From: Streptomyces sp. NBC_01294
GTDB taxonomy: Bacteria; Actinomycetota; Actinomycetes; Streptomycetales; Streptomycetaceae
Assembly: GCF_035917235.1 (NCBI RefSeq)
Contig: NZ_CP108423.1
Span: forward strand, 3,723,001-3,787,000
DNA: 64,000 bases
Direction: 5' to 3'
Part shown: positions 35,125-43,550 of the stretch, in pieces
Layout: each line of letters begins with the position of its first letter
Numbering within the stretch: the first letter of the stretch is position 1
Translations under genes and position numbers: made by a program
The notes under the pieces: generated by a model
Database searches by the model: none
The model's input: the letters and a program-made list of their open reading frames with translations, nothing else
What the model was told of the DNA's origin: nothing

Positions 35125-35871
35125 GTGAGCCAGCCGGAGATGCAGCCCGAGGGGCCACCCCGGGATCCCCGGGAGGAAGGCGACGGACCGATGGCGGCGG
35201 GCGATCTGACCGGCCGGCCGTTCCCCCTCGGGGACTGGGGCGAGCCCGCGGAGCGGCTCGACGAGCTCTACCGGCGGGTCGAGGCCGATGCGCTGCGCAC
35301 CGCCGCGTGGTACCTGTCCGACCGGGCCTGGAAGCGGCGCGGTGCGCGCGTGCTGCGCGCCGGGGCGGCCGTGGGCGCCGTCACGGGCGCCTCCATGCCG
35401 CTGCTGGAGCTGACCGGCTCGCTGGCGGGCGCGTCCACGTACGGCTACCTCGCACTGCTGCTGGGCGCGGCCGCGCTGGCCTGCGACCGGTTCTTCGGGC
35501 TGACGTCCGGGTGGATGCGGGACGTGGCCACGGCGCAGGCGGTGCAGAGGCGGCTCCAGACCCTCCAGTTCGACTGGGCGTCGGAGAACGTACGGGAGGT
35601 GCTCGGCCCCACCGAGGGCACGGCCAGCGAGGCCGCCGAGCGCTGTCTGACCGTGCTTCGCCGCTTCTCGGAGGACATCACGGAGCTGGTGCGCTCGGAG
35701 ACGGCGGACTGGATGGTGGAATTCCGGGCCGGGCCCGCGCCGCTGGTGATGCAGTCCCTGGGCGCCTCCGGGGGCCGCGCGGACGCGTACGTCCCCCCGG
35801 CCCGCTTCCCCCTCCCCCCGGGCACCCGCCCGAACATGCCCCGCCAACGCCCCCCGGAACAACCCCGCTGA
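35125..35871 (+). CDS. SLATT-domain membrane protein
   Basis: A 248-residue protein with the SLATT (SMODS/SLOG-associating two-TM) layout. A cytoplasmic N-terminal helix (RLDELYRRVEADALRTAAWY, then WKRRGARVLRAGA) precedes two helices (VGAVTGASMPLLELTG, STYGYLALLLGAAALACDRF), followed by a long cytoplasmic helix (TAQAVQRRLQTLQFDW, TVLRRFSEDITELVRSE) and a Pro/Arg-rich tail. GTG at 35125 follows AGAGGGAG. SLATT proteins are predicted pore-forming effectors of nucleotide-activated conflict systems, but here no nucleotide synthase or SLOG gene is adjacent. The 279-base shared gap with ybaB is AT-richer and likely holds both promoters. Confidence 0.8.
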   Translation: MSQPEMQPEGPPRDPREEGDGPMAAGDLTGRPFPLGDWGEPAERLDELYRRVEADALRTAAWYLSDRAWKRRGARVLRAGAAVGAVTGASMPLLELTGSLAGASTYGYLALLLGAAALACDRFFGLTSGWMRDVATAQAVQRRLQTLQFDWASENVREVLGPTEGTASEAAERCLTVLRRFSEDITELVRSETADWMVEFRAGPAPLVMQSLGASGGRADAYVPPARFPLPPGTRPNMPRQRPPEQPR

Positions 35872-35953
35872 CGGCCGGCGGGGCCAATGCAGCCCCGCCC
35901 CCATCTCCCGTTCCCACTCTGCCGGAACCAAATCCGGCCCCGCGGCGGAGCCC

Positions 35954-36050
35954 AATTCCAGCCCCGCCGACGTTTGAGGCGCGGGGTCCGGGGCAGAGCC
36001 CAATTCCAGCCCCGCCGGCGTTTGAGGCGCGGAGCCCGGGCAGCGGCCCC
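35954..36050. repeat. Streptomyces GC-rich intergenic repeat, two tandem copies
   Basis: Two 48-base copies start with AATTCCAGCCCCGCCG at 35954 and 36002 and continue GTTTGAGGCGCGG. They fill the gap between the converging SLATT gene and the next hypothetical gene. The same element occurs near 5.15 and 40.5 kb. Confidence 0.85.
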
Positions 36051-36067
36051 GCCCCCGACCGCCCCGC

Positions 36068-36718
36068 TCAGCTGAAGATGATCATCGAGCCCTGCCCGAG
36101 GCTCCGCGTGGCCGCCGCGTGCAACCCGAGCCACACGTGCCGCTCACGCGCGAAGGGACTGTCGTCGTAGGGAATCGGCCCCGCGGGCTCCTCCAGCAGC
36201 GTCGGCCGCCCCGGCGGAGCCGGCGCCGCGGGCGGGTTCCCCGGGTCTATCCCGATCGCGGGGGCCACGAACAGCAGCTCCCGCAGCAACCCCTGCGCGG
36301 ACCCCAGCGGACCGCCCCCCGCCAGCAGCTCCTCGTTCGCCAGCGGCACCGCGAAGTCCACCGGGACGTACGCCCCCGCGTGGTCGTAGTGCCACACCAG
36401 GTGCGACTGCTGCGCCGTGGGCTCGAACATCTCCAGCAGCTGCTCGTAGTCCCCGCCCAGCTCGTCCACCGGGGTCACCGGCAGCCCGCAGATCTGGAGC
36501 AGGTACGCCCTCCTCAGGAAATGCAGGGCGTCGTAGTCGAAGCCGGCGACCGGGGCGACGTCCCCGCTCAGGCCCGGCATGTACGCGAACACGGGCACGG
36601 ACGGCAGTCCGGCCGCGCCCAGCGCCTTGTCGTACGAGGCGATCTCTTCCGCGAAGGGGTTGTCGGGGCTGTGGCACAGCACGTCGACAAGGGGGACCAG
36701 CCACAGGTCACAGGCCAC
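36068..36718 (-). CDS. Conserved hypothetical protein
   Basis: A 216-residue soluble protein (VACDLWLVPLVDVLCHSPDN, YDKALGAAGLPSVPVFAYMP, FLRRAYLLQICGLPVTPVDE, LVWHYDHAGAYVPVDFAVPL). I chose GTG at 36718 because GGAGG stands five bases before it; an ATG at 36772 is also in frame. Codon use is typical. I do not recognise a domain; it looks like a streptomycete-specific conserved family. It stands alone between the repeat block and the GntR gene. Confidence 0.78.
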   Translation of the reverse strand: MACDLWLVPLVDVLCHSPDNPFAEEIASYDKALGAAGLPSVPVFAYMPGLSGDVAPVAGFDYDALHFLRRAYLLQICGLPVTPVDELGGDYEQLLEMFEPTAQQSHLVWHYDHAGAYVPVDFAVPLANEELLAGGGPLGSAQGLLRELLFVAPAIGIDPGNPPAAPAPPGRPTLLEEPAGPIPYDDSPFARERHVWLGLHAAATRSLGQGSMIIFS

Positions 36719-36839
36719 ACGGCCTCCGATCAGTCGTTGCCGCCGATCGGGCCAGCGTAGTGCGCCGAACACCCTCCGCGAAGAGGTGCGCAGAACCTCG
36801 GGCCCGACCTGATCGCCCGGCCTGACCGGCAGGACGCCT

Positions 36840-37505
36840 CTAGATGCGGGCGGCCCAGTCCAGCGCGTGCTGGTTGTAGCCCCGCACGATGCGGCGTACC
36901 GCGTCGGCGTCGGCCAGCGTCACCGCGTCCACCAGCTCGCTGTGCCCGTCCCACAGCGCCGCCCGCAGCTGCGGCTCGCGCTGGAGGTGGGGGACGGCGA
37001 AGACCCAGCACTGGACGCGGATCCGGTGCAGGAACTCGGAGATGTAGGTGTTGGCCACCAGCCCGCTCAGCTCCCGCCAGAAGCGCAGGTCGTAGCCGAT
37101 CAGCACTTCGAGCGAACCGCTGTGCGCGGCCCGCCGCGCCTCCTCGCCCCGGCGGCGCACCGACACCAGCAGCTCGCCGGAGCCGGGGGCCGTGCCGCGC
37201 TCGGCTAGCCGGCGGAAGATCCCGTCCACGACCAGCGAGCGGGCCTCGATCATTCCGCGGAAGTCGTCCACGGAGAAGATCCGCACGCGAAAGCCCCGGT
37301 GCTGGACCAGTTCGAGCAGCCCCTGGGCCGAGAGGTCGACGAGCGCCTCGCGCACCGGCGTCGCCGAGACCTCGTACTGCTCGGCGATCTGCTTGACGGT
37401 GAACTCGGTCCCCGGAGGCAGGCGTCCCGCGAGCACCTCGTCACGCAGCGCGTCCGCGATCTGCTGGCGAAGTGTGTTGCGGGTGACAGCGCCGCTGCCT
37501 GGCAT
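36840..37505 (-). CDS. GntR-family (FCD/FadR-type) transcription regulator
   Basis: A 221-residue regulator. The winged helix is at about residues 10-75 (TLRQQIADALRDEVLAGRLP, QIAEQYEVSATPVREALVDL). The helical FCD effector domain follows (FRGMIEARSLVVDGIFRRLA, with His/Asp candidates in RHYDLRFWRELSG-like and WDGHSELVDAV segments). It lies downstream of the aminotransferase on the same strand with a 147-base gap and is a likely regulator of that gene; the ligand would be an amine or carboxylate. An upstream operator was not identified. Confidence 0.9.
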   Translation of the reverse strand: MPGSGAVTRNTLRQQIADALRDEVLAGRLPPGTEFTVKQIAEQYEVSATPVREALVDLSAQGLLELVQHRGFRVRIFSVDDFRGMIEARSLVVDGIFRRLAERGTAPGSGELLVSVRRRGEEARRAAHSGSLEVLIGYDLRFWRELSGLVANTYISEFLHRIRVQCWVFAVPHLQREPQLRAALWDGHSELVDAVTLADADAVRRIVRGYNQHALDWAARI

Positions 37506-37652
37506 AGGGGTCCGTCTCCTGTCGTAGAGCTCCGGACACCATAGGCCAGACAGCGAGGCCGAAACCGATCGGTAGGTGGCCTGTATGCGGATTCACAACC
37601 CGCTATCCGGACGCGACCCGGCCACCGGCCCCGCACGTCCCGTCCTGGGCGG

Positions 37653-39023
37653 CTAGCCGGCCGTGGTGTGGCGGTCGGCGACCGTCAGCGCCTCGTCCAG
37701 CAGGGCCAGTCCCTCCTTCGCCTCGGCCTCCGTGATGGTGCACGGCGGGACGACGTGGGTGCGGTTCATGTTGACGAAGGGCCACAGGCCGGAGGCCTTG
37801 CAGGCCGCGGCGAATTCGGCCATCGGCGCGTTGTCCGCACCGGCCGCGTTGTAGGGGACGAGCGGCTCGCGCGTCTCCTTGTCCCGTACGAGTTCCAGCG
37901 CCCAGAAGGTGCCGAGGCCGCGGACCTCCCCGACCGAGGGGTGGCGCTCGGCGATCTCGGCGAGCGCCGGGCCGATCACGTTCTCGCCGAGGTGGGCGGC
38001 GTGCTCGACGACGCCCTCCTCCTCCATGGTGTTGATCGTCGCGACGGCGGCGGCGCAGGCGAGGGGGTGGCCGGAGTACGTCAGTCCGCCCGGGTAGGGA
38101 CGCGTGGCGAAGGTGTCGGCGATGGCGGCCGAGATGGCCACGCCGCCGAGCGGCACGTATCCGCTGTTCACGCCCTTGGCGAAGGTGATCAGGTCGGGGG
38201 TGACGCCCCAGTGGTCGGCGGCGAACCACTGGCCGGTGCGGCCGAAGCCCGACATGACCTCGTCCAGGATGAAGACGATGCCGTGGCGGTCGCAGAGTTC
38301 GCGCACGCCCGCGAGGTAGCCGGCCGGCGGGGTCATGATCCCGGCGGTGCCGGGCACGCTCTCCAGGATGATCGCCGCGATGGTCTGCGGTCCCTCGAAG
38401 GCGATGGTGTCGGCGAGGTGGGCGAGGGCGCGGGCGCACTCCTCGGCCTCGGTGGTGGCGTGGAAGGCGGAGCGGTAGAGGTACGGGCCCCAGAAGTGCA
38501 CGACGCCGGCGGCGGCCGTGTCGGAGGGCCAGCGGCGCGGGTCGCCGGTCAGGTTGATCGCGGCGGCGGTGGCCCCGTGGTACGAGCGGTAGGTGGAGAG
38601 CACCTTGGCGCGGCCCGTGTGCAGACGGGCCATGCGGACGGCGTTCTCGACGGCCTCGGCGCCGCCGTTCGTGAAGAAGATCTTGTCCAGGTCGCCGGGG
38701 GTCCGCTCGGCGATGAGGCGTGCGGCCTCGGAGCGGACGTCCACGGCGAAGCCGGGCGCGAGGGTGCACAGCCGGGCGGCCTGCTCCTGGATCGCGGCGA
38801 CGACCTTGGGGTGCTGGTGGCCGATGTTGGTGTTGACCAGCTGGGAGGAGAAGTCGAGGAAGCGCTTGCCGTCGTAGTCCCAGAAGTACGACCCCTCGGC
38901 CCCGGCGACGGCGAGCGGGTCGATCAGGGCCTGGGCGGACCAGGAGTGGAAGACATGCTTCCGGTCTGCGTCCTTCACTGCGGCAAGAGTGTGCGGGGTG
39001 TGCGAGGTGACATGAGGGGTCAT
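37653..39023 (-). CDS. Class III aminotransferase (omega-amino acid:pyruvate type)
   Basis: A 456-residue PLP enzyme. It has the fold-type I class III motifs: TNGGAEAVENAVRMAR (about residue 120), YRSYHGATAAAI, PGTAGIMTPP, IVFILDEVMSGFGRTG (Asp contacts the PLP ring nitrogen) and LITFAKGVNSGYVPLGG (Schiff-base Lys, about 288). TYSGHPLACAAA and WPFVNMNRTHVVPPCTITEAEA follow. This resembles beta-alanine, taurine or putrescine transaminases; the amine donor is not certain. ATG at 39023, divergent from the DJ-1/MarR pair, with 256 bases between that hold palindromic operators. The GntR gene follows. Confidence 0.9.
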   Translation of the reverse strand: MTPHVTSHTPHTLAAVKDADRKHVFHSWSAQALIDPLAVAGAEGSYFWDYDGKRFLDFSSQLVNTNIGHQHPKVVAAIQEQAARLCTLAPGFAVDVRSEAARLIAERTPGDLDKIFFTNGGAEAVENAVRMARLHTGRAKVLSTYRSYHGATAAAINLTGDPRRWPSDTAAAGVVHFWGPYLYRSAFHATTEAEECARALAHLADTIAFEGPQTIAAIILESVPGTAGIMTPPAGYLAGVRELCDRHGIVFILDEVMSGFGRTGQWFAADHWGVTPDLITFAKGVNSGYVPLGGVAISAAIADTFATRPYPGGLTYSGHPLACAAAVATINTMEEEGVVEHAAHLGENVIGPALAEIAERHPSVGEVRGLGTFWALELVRDKETREPLVPYNAAGADNAPMAEFAAACKASGLWPFVNMNRTHVVPPCTITEAEAKEGLALLDEALTVADRHTTAG

Positions 39024-39129
39024 GACGTCACGCTAGAAGTGCGCAGGTGGGGAGGGATATCGGCGGACTGTATGGGGGTGGGGGGCAGGCCTCGGCAGTC
39101 TGTCTGCGCGCGGTCGCCCTCGCGAACCA

Positions 39130-39170
39130 TTGACAGCATCCTGTCGTCATGACAGTCTTATGTCATAAGA
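39130..39170. promoter_or_regulatory. Operator region between aminotransferase and DJ-1/MarR genes
   Basis: A perfect inverted repeat TCTTATG-T-CATAAGA (39156-39170), shape and size typical of MarR-family operators, lies next to a second one, CTGTC-N5-GACAG (39141-39155), and a TTGACA hexamer (39130-39135). The MarR protein encoded by the divergent operon is the natural candidate to bind, which would give autorepression and possibly control of the aminotransferase. Confidence 0.65.
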
Positions 39171-39279
39171 GCTCGCCGCAGGCCGGATCTCACCAGCGGG
39201 AACGCGCAAGCCGCGAGAGCTCGTCGCAGGACCTTGTCACCGGAGCCCGATCCGACGCTCGACACTGGAGGCGACCACC

Positions 39280-39909
39280 ATGAGCGAGACCCCGCGCAAG
39301 CCCGTCCACCTCGCGGTCTACGACACGTACGCGGACTGGGAGACCGGCCACACCACCGCGCACCTGAGCCAGCGCGGCCACGCCGTACGGACCGTCGGCC
39401 ACGCCGCCGGGCAGCCGGTCACCACCATGGGCGGTGTCCGCATCCAGCCCGACCTGGCCCTGGCCGACCTGCGGCCGGAGGACTCCTCGCTGCTGATCCT
39501 CACCGGCGCCTCGCTGTGGGACACCGGCGACGAGCTGGCGCCGTTCGCGGCGAAGGCGAGGGAGTTCCTGGCCGCCGGGGTGCCGGTCGCGGCGATCTGC
39601 GGGGCCACCGCCGGCCTCGCCCGCGCCGGGCTGCTGGACGGCCGGGCCCACACCAGCGCCGCCTCCTTCTACCTGGCGTCGCAGCCGGGCTACGGGGGCG
39701 CCGAGAGCTACGTCGAGGCCGACGCGGTGACCGACGGCGACCTGATCACGGCCGGGCCGACGGAGCCGGTGGCCTTCGCCCGCGAGGTCTTCGCCCGCCT
39801 CGACATCTACAAGCCGGACGTCCTGGACGCGTGGTACCGGCTCTTCCACGACTCGGACGAGAGCGCGTACCCGGTCCTGATGGCGGCGGCGGAGGCCGGC
39901 GATGCCTGA
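39280..39909 (+). CDS. DJ-1/PfpI-family (type 1 glutamine amidotransferase-like) protein
   Basis: A 209-residue DJ-1/PfpI-fold protein. The nucleophile elbow is VAAICGATAGLARAGLLDGR, with Cys about residue 107, preceded by SSLLILTGASLWD and an early Glu in YADWETGH. Members act as glyoxalases, chaperones or thiol-linked stress proteins, and none can be chosen here. A good GGAGG precedes the ATG. It overlaps the MarR gene by eight bases, so both are co-translated, and a stress or small-molecule response is likely. Confidence 0.9.
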   Translation: MSETPRKPVHLAVYDTYADWETGHTTAHLSQRGHAVRTVGHAAGQPVTTMGGVRIQPDLALADLRPEDSSLLILTGASLWDTGDELAPFAAKAREFLAAGVPVAAICGATAGLARAGLLDGRAHTSAASFYLASQPGYGGAESYVEADAVTDGDLITAGPTEPVAFAREVFARLDIYKPDVLDAWYRLFHDSDESAYPVLMAAAEAGDA

Positions 39910-40384
39910 GCCGCTGCCGCTCGGGGCCACCCGCGCCCAGCAGGACCTGCTGAGCCGCACCGCGCTCGGGGTGTTCCGGCTGAACGGCCAGTTCCTCTCC
40001 GTCTCGGAGGAACTGGCCAGGCCGGCCGGGCTGACGGCCGCCTGGTGGCAGGTGCTCGGCGCGGTCCTGCGGGAGCCGCTGCCCGTCGCGGGCATCGCGC
40101 GGAGCATGGGCATCACCCGGCAGAGCGTCCAGCGCATCGCGGACCTGCTGGCCGCCAAGGGCCTGGCCGAGTACGTCCCGAACCCCGCCCACCGCAGGGC
40201 GAAGCTGCTGCGCCCGACGGAGGAGGGCCGCGCGGCGGTGGCCCGGATCTCCCCCGGCCACGCAGCCCTGGCCGCCCGCCTCGCCGCAGAACTGGGCGAC
40301 GCCGCCTTCGCCGAAACGGTCCGCACCCTGGAACGCCTGGCCAAAGCCCTGGACACCCTCACCACCCACCCCACCGAAACCTGA
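39902..40384 (+). CDS. MarR-family transcription regulator
   Basis: A 160-residue winged-helix regulator. Helix 1 is in ALGVFRLNGQFLSVSEELA, the recognition region is GIARSMGITRQSVQRIADLL (about 62-82) and the wing has PAHRRAKLLRPTEEGRAAV. The C-terminal helices (LERLAKALDTL) dimerise. It overlaps the DJ-1 gene by eight bases. The 7-1-7 palindrome at 39156-39170 upstream of the operon is its probable operator. Confidence 0.92.
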   Translation: MPEPLPLGATRAQQDLLSRTALGVFRLNGQFLSVSEELARPAGLTAAWWQVLGAVLREPLPVAGIARSMGITRQSVQRIADLLAAKGLAEYVPNPAHRRAKLLRPTEEGRAAVARISPGHAALAARLAAELGDAAFAETVRTLERLAKALDTLTTHPTET

Positions 40385-40738
40385 ACTAGACCATCCCCAC
40401 CCCGGCAGCCAAATCCAGCCCCACCGGCGCCCCTCCAGTCCCGCCCGCCCTCTTCCAGCCCGCCTGCAATTCCCCCGCCGGGCAAATCCCAGCCTCGCCG
40501 GGCAAAATTCAGCCCCGCCGGCGTTTGAGGCGCGGGGCCCGGGGCGGAGCCCCGATCTTTCACCCGCCCGGCAATCCCAGCCCCGCCGGGCCAAATCCAG
40601 CCCCGCCGGCGCTTGAGGCGCGGGGTCCGGGGCTGCGCCCCGCAGTCCACCCCTGCGGCAGGCAACCGGCCGCCACCCCCAACCGTCCTTCCCGGCAGAG
40701 CCGTTCCGCACGGCCCCCGCAGGGGAGGACCACCCGGC
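40385..40738. repeat. Intergenic stretch with Streptomyces repeat copies
   Basis: A 354-base gap with no gene. It carries at least two full copies of the GC-rich repeat: 40509-40554 (TTCAGCCCCGCCGGCGTTTG onward) and 40598-40642 (CAGCCCCGCCGGCGCTTG onward), plus fragments of CCAGCCCCGCCGGG between. It may hold a terminator for MarR and the promoter of the kinase gene, but I saw no clear -35/-10 pair. Confidence 0.8.
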
Positions 40739-42346
40739 ATGGAACCACTGCACCCGCACGACCCCCACCACATCGGCCCGTACCGCCTGCTCTCACGCCT
40801 CGGCGCCGGCGGCATGGGCCAGGTCTACCTCGCCCGCTCCGACCGCGGCCGCACCGTGGCCGTGAAGCTGGTCCACCACGACCTCGCCGCCCGCGAGGAG
40901 TTCCGCATCCGCTTCCGCCAGGAGGTCGCCGCGGCCCGTCGCGTCGGCGGCGAATGGACCGCCCCGGTGCTCGACGCCGACACCGAGGCCCGGACCCCCT
41001 GGTTGGCCACCGGCTACGTCGCCGGGCCGAGCCTCCGCCAGGTCGTGGCCCACGACTTCGGCCCGTTGCCCGGCCGTTCCGTACGGATCCTGGCCGCCGG
41101 CCTCGCGTACGCCCTCCAGGACATCCACCGCGCCGGCATCGTCCACCGCGACCTGAAGCCCTCGAACGTCCTGCTCACCCTCGACGGCCCCCGCGTCATC
41201 GACTTCGGCATCGCCCGCGCCCCCACCGGGTACGACGCCGGCCTGACCCGGGTCGGCGAAGTCATCGGCTCCCCCGGCTTCATGGCCCCCGAGCAGATCC
41301 GCGGCGAACCGGTGACCGCCGCCTGCGACATGTTCTGCCTCGGCTCGGTCCTGGCGTACGCGGCCACCGGACGGCTGCCGTTCGGCGACGCGGAGCAGCC
41401 CGGCGGCTTGGCGGCACTCCTGCTCCGCAGCACCGAGGCCGAACCGGACCTGGCCGGCGTACCGGCCGAGCTGCTGGACCTCGTACGGGCCTGCCTGCAC
41501 GGGGACCCCGCCGCCCGGCCCGGGCCCGCCGAGGTGCTGGCGCGGGTCGGCGCGGGGGACACCGTGGCCGACGGCAGGGCCCTGGAGCCCTGGCTTCCGG
41601 CCCCGCTGGTGGCCCGGCTCGGGCGGCACGCCGTGGCGCTGCTGGACCGCGAGGACGCCGGCCCGGACCGCGCGGCACCCCCGTCGCCCCCGTCGCCCCC
41701 GGCACTCCCCGCTCCGCCGGCGACGCCACCGCCCTCGTACTCCGCGTACCCCACCCACCCGCCGTACGCGCCGGTGGCACCGGGGCCTTCGCCCCGCACC
41801 CGCACCGCGTCGACCGCCCTCCTCCTCGCGCTGGCCACGGTCGTCGCCGTCCTGTCCGCCGGCACGGTGTACGCGGTGATGAGCGGAGCCGAGGACCCCC
41901 GGCCCCCAGTCGGCACGTCCCGCATACCGACCACGGCCGCGGCCACGGCCCCGACCACCACTGCCACCGGCGCCGCCACCTCCCCCTCCGGCGCCTCCGG
42001 CTCCACCGGCTCCGGCTACGCCACCACCGGCCTCCCCGAGGCCTACCTCGGCACCTGGCAGGCCACCCACGGCACCCAGACCTGGCGCCTCACCCTCACC
42101 CGCGGCGCGGTCGGCGACCCGGTGATGTCCCTCGCCGTCGAGGACCCCGGCTTCGCCTGCGCCTGGACGGCGCCCCTGCGCAGCGCCCCCGACCCGGTGG
42201 AACTCGGCGCCTCCACGGTCACCTCGGGCGCCCCGCCGACCTGCACACCGGGGCCCTGGAGCCGGCTCCGGCTGCTCCCCGACGGGAGCCTTTCAAGGGA
42301 GCTGGCGGGCAGCGACAACCCCCCGCTCACCTACCGCAGACAGTGA
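40739..42346 (+). CDS. Membrane Ser/Thr protein kinase (PknB-like)
   Basis: A 535-residue Hanks-type kinase. The catalytic domain (about 10-270) has LGAGGMGQVYLA, VAVKLVHHD (ATP-binding Lys), HRDLKPSNVLLTL, IDFGIARAP (DFG) and SPGFMAPEQIRG, all intact. A Pro/Ala/Ser-rich linker precedes one helix (STALLLALATVVAVLSAGTVYAVM, about 360-383) and an outer domain of 150 residues (YLGTWQATHGTQTWRLTLTR), which may sense a ligand. ATG at 40739 with AGGGGAGGA upstream. No PASTA repeats, so it is not the cell-wall PknB. Targets are unknown. Confidence 0.93.
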   Translation: MEPLHPHDPHHIGPYRLLSRLGAGGMGQVYLARSDRGRTVAVKLVHHDLAAREEFRIRFRQEVAAARRVGGEWTAPVLDADTEARTPWLATGYVAGPSLRQVVAHDFGPLPGRSVRILAAGLAYALQDIHRAGIVHRDLKPSNVLLTLDGPRVIDFGIARAPTGYDAGLTRVGEVIGSPGFMAPEQIRGEPVTAACDMFCLGSVLAYAATGRLPFGDAEQPGGLAALLLRSTEAEPDLAGVPAELLDLVRACLHGDPAARPGPAEVLARVGAGDTVADGRALEPWLPAPLVARLGRHAVALLDREDAGPDRAAPPSPPSPPALPAPPATPPPSYSAYPTHPPYAPVAPGPSPRTRTASTALLLALATVVAVLSAGTVYAVMSGAEDPRPPVGTSRIPTTAAATAPTTTATGAATSPSGASGSTGSGYATTGLPEAYLGTWQATHGTQTWRLTLTRGAVGDPVMSLAVEDPGFACAWTAPLRSAPDPVELGASTVTSGAPPTCTPGPWSRLRLLPDGSLSRELAGSDNPPLTYRRQ

Positions 42347-42427
42347 CCGGGAACCGATTGTGACGAGGTCAATAAGCCTGCGGGCAAAGGTTGTTACGTA
42401 TTACGGGGCTGTCGGACACTGCGGCGC

Positions 42428-42817
42428 ATGGAGCCGTTGAAGGTAGTGGCACGACTGTGGGAGCGGATCGAGGCACGCGACTGGGACGGCGTGGCCGCGC
42501 TCATCGCCGAGGACGCCGTCATCGAATGGCCGGTGAGCGGCGAGCGCATCGTCGGGCGCGCCAACTTCATCGCCGTGAACAGCGACGACGCCTACGCGGA
42601 CGAGAGATCGGTGGAACTGCTGCGGATCCTGGCCGACGGGGACCTCGTCGTCACCGAGGTGGAGATACCTCAGGACCACGTCGTCTACCGGGCCGTCTCG
42701 CTGTGGACCGTGGTGGGCGGGGAGGTCGTGGCGGCGAGGGAGTACTGGACCAGCCCCGGCCAGGACCCGGCACCCCGCTGGCGGGCGGGCCACGTCGAGC
42801 CCCTGGTGGCAGACTGA
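42428..42817 (+). CDS. NTF2-like (SnoaL-type) protein
   Basis: A 129-residue protein of the NTF2/SnoaL fold: a helical start (VVARLWERIEARDWDGVAAL), then a beta barrel (DAVIEWPVSGERIVGRANFI, VVTEVEIPQDHVVYRAVSLW). The family includes isomerases, polyketide cyclases and ligand carriers; no catalytic set is clear. It is 4 bases upstream of the LysE gene and probably in the same transcript. Confidence 0.85.
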   Translation: MEPLKVVARLWERIEARDWDGVAALIAEDAVIEWPVSGERIVGRANFIAVNSDDAYADERSVELLRILADGDLVVTEVEIPQDHVVYRAVSLWTVVGGEVVAAREYWTSPGQDPAPRWRAGHVEPLVAD

Positions 42818-42821
42818 GCCG

Positions 42822-43457
42822 GTGCTCACCGCTCTTCTCGGCGCGACCGGGGTCCTGGCGCTGCTCACCCTCGTTCCCGGACCGGACATGGCGATCGTCA
42901 CGAAACGGGCCGTCACGCGGGGGCGCGGCGACGGGCTGCGCACGGTCGCCGGGATCGCCGTCGGGCTGCTGATCTGGGGCGCCCTCACCGTGGCGGGCCT
43001 CGCGGCGCTGCTCGCCGCCTCGGCCGAGGTGTACCTGGTGGTGAAGCTCGCGGGCGCCGCGTACCTGTGCTGGCTGGGCATCCGGTCCCTGTGCCGTCCG
43101 GGCGCCGAGCCTGCCGATGAACGGCCGGAGGCGGGCGGCTCAGCGCCCGGACGACCGAAGGCGGGCCGCGGCGGGGCCTGGCGGACCGGCCTGGTCGCCA
43201 ACGTCCTCAACCCCAAGATCGCCGTCTTCTACACCGGGCTGCTGCCCGCCCTCGCCCCTCCGGACCTGGGCCCGGCGCTCGGCATGGCGCTGCTCGTCCT
43301 GGTCCACGTACTGCTGACGGTGGTCTGGCTGGGCTCGTACGTGTACGTCCTCTCGCGGGCCCGGCGGTTCTTCGCGCGGCCGCGGGTCCGGCGGGCGCTG
43401 GACCGGACGACGGGCGTCGTCCTGATCGGCTTCGGCGTGCGCGTGGCGGCCACGTGA
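42822..43457 (+). CDS. LysE/RhtB-family amino-acid exporter
   Basis: A 211-residue membrane protein with the LysE signature LVPGPDMAIVTKRAV (about residue 19) at the first helix, then about five more helices (VGLLIWGALTVAGLAALLAA, MALLVLVHVLLTVVWLGSYV). A cytoplasmic loop of Glu/Gly/Pro separates them (about 85-115). Predicted to export amino acids or their derivatives. GTG start four bases after the NTF2-like gene. Confidence 0.9.
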   Translation: MLTALLGATGVLALLTLVPGPDMAIVTKRAVTRGRGDGLRTVAGIAVGLLIWGALTVAGLAALLAASAEVYLVVKLAGAAYLCWLGIRSLCRPGAEPADERPEAGGSAPGRPKAGRGGAWRTGLVANVLNPKIAVFYTGLLPALAPPDLGPALGMALLVLVHVLLTVVWLGSYVYVLSRARRFFARPRVRRALDRTTGVVLIGFGVRVAAT

Positions 43458-43508
43458 CGCCTGCCGTCATGGCCGGCGTGGTGGTCTGAGGAACCGCGCG
43501 CGCCTATC

Positions 43509-43550
43509 CCTCAGGCTGCCGAACCTCAGGCTGCTGCTCCTCAGGCTGCC
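43509..43550. repeat. 15-base tandem repeat carrying duplicated stop codons
   Basis: Units CCTCAGGCTGCC or close variants start at 43509, 43524 and 43539, period 15. On the minus strand each unit reads GCAGCCTGAGG, so the stop codon of the HIT gene (TGA at 43541-43543) is followed by two further in-frame stops. Confidence 0.8.
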
